Shown here in pieces: positions 63,915 to 64,000 of a stretch of DNA of 64,000 nt. The notes beneath the pieces are model-generated. The model made no database searches, was not told the origin of the DNA, and saw only the letters and a list, made by a program, of their open reading frames with translations. Source of the stretch: Pedosphaera sp. (GTDB taxonomy: Bacteria > Verrucomicrobiota > Verrucomicrobiia > Limisphaerales > UBA9464); contig SIBK01000007.1 in assembly GCA_009695205.1 (NCBI GenBank), positions 22,343 through 86,342 on the forward strand, written 5' to 3'. Every line of letters begins with the position of its first letter. The stretch's first letter is position 1. The position numbers and the translations under genes were made by a program.

Positions 63915-64000
63915 TTAGGCCTTCTTGGAACGGTACTGGCGGTAGCCGAGCACGCCGAGCGATAAAGCAGCGCCGATCAGGCCGTACACCTTGGGCTCAG
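63915..64000 (-). CDS. PEP-CTERM sorting-signal protein, 3' end only
   Basis: Only the last 28 codons are in the window, with stop TAA at 63915-63917. They encode a PEP-CTERM tail: EPKVYGLIGAALSLGVLGYR followed by QYRSKKA, that is E-P, one hydrophobic helix and a basic end; the codon before Glu ends in CT, which fits Pro and the full PEP motif. Such tails direct cleavage and attachment by exosortase during export. The rest of the protein lies beyond the window. Confidence 0.75.
   Translation of the reverse strand, partial: EPKVYGLIGAALSLGVLGYRQYRSKKA

Noticed and set aside
1..64000. tRNA, rRNA, prophage, integrase or transposase genes
   Set aside because: No cloverleaf-like cluster, rRNA core sequence, phage structural gene or transposase motif was recognised; a covariance-model scan would be decisive.

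Overview
The window looks like a chromosome segment from an aerobic, Gram-negative member of the Verrucomicrobiota (Pedosphaerales/Limisphaerales-like). The inference rests on gene content: two pairs of DUF1549/DUF1553 c-type haem proteins with DUF1501 proteins, a prepilin-type protein ending its helix with LLPAL and AK, WWxWTA-type secreted repeats, a PEP-CTERM tail, a two-component propeller sensor, and an LptF/G permease showing an outer membrane. No rRNA, tRNA, CRISPR array, prophage or intact transposase was seen.

Layout. 1-5.2 kb: the end of an SGNH hydrolase, then a DUF1553/DUF1501 pair. 5.4-9.2 kb: divergent aminopeptidase P and purL. 9.2-13.4 kb: a secreted metzincin-like protease with ten fibronectin III domains, split by two frameshifts. 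13.5-15.8 kb: gamma-glutamyltransferase and a lipoprotein. 16.1-18.4 kb: an unusual trypsin / ConA-like / transglutaminase-like fusion. 18.6-20.2 kb: a secreted repeat protein with an in-frame stop. 20.5-29.3 kb: an aa3-type cytochrome oxidase cluster (cupredoxin, haem A and haem O synthases, subunits I, III, IV, two small membrane proteins, subunit II, SCO, DUF420), headed by a near-perfect Rex operator. 29.4-34.2 kb: yqeY, a UVR-motif protein, and an eboD/eboF-like pair with a glycosyltransferase. 34.6-40.5 kb: pseudopilin, alpha/beta hydrolase and a second DUF1553/DUF1501 pair. 40.6-44.1 kb: acpS, pdxJ, a lipoprotein and a lipoate ligase-like gene. 44.4-54.8 kb: signalling genes, many of them decayed: a class III cyclase with AAA and TPR domains whose zinc ribbon is broken, a giant propeller hybrid kinase wrecked by three amber stops and several deletions, and a surviving receiver-histidine kinase. 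55.0-61.4 kb: one 2162-residue secreted protein of unknown function. 61.9-64 kb: a PIN-type toxin-antitoxin pair, an LptF/G permease and the tail of a PEP-CTERM protein.

The best-connected unit is the respiratory cluster: the operator, haem A/O synthesis, oxidase subunits and copper delivery (SCO) together describe biogenesis of one terminal oxidase, probably tuned by the NADH/NAD+ ratio. Housekeeping genes (purL, pdxJ, acpS, cox genes, pepP) are all intact, while large multidomain secreted or signalling genes carry most of the damage. That pattern argues for real gene decay rather than uniform sequencing error, although the two homopolymer-associated indels in the fibronectin gene could be errors.

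The most novel-looking items are the 2162-residue secreted protein, the trypsin / ConA-like / transglutaminase-like fusion, the partial ebo-like cluster, the Rex box before the oxidase locus, and a run of mutually exclusive hairpin arms ahead of the protease gene.
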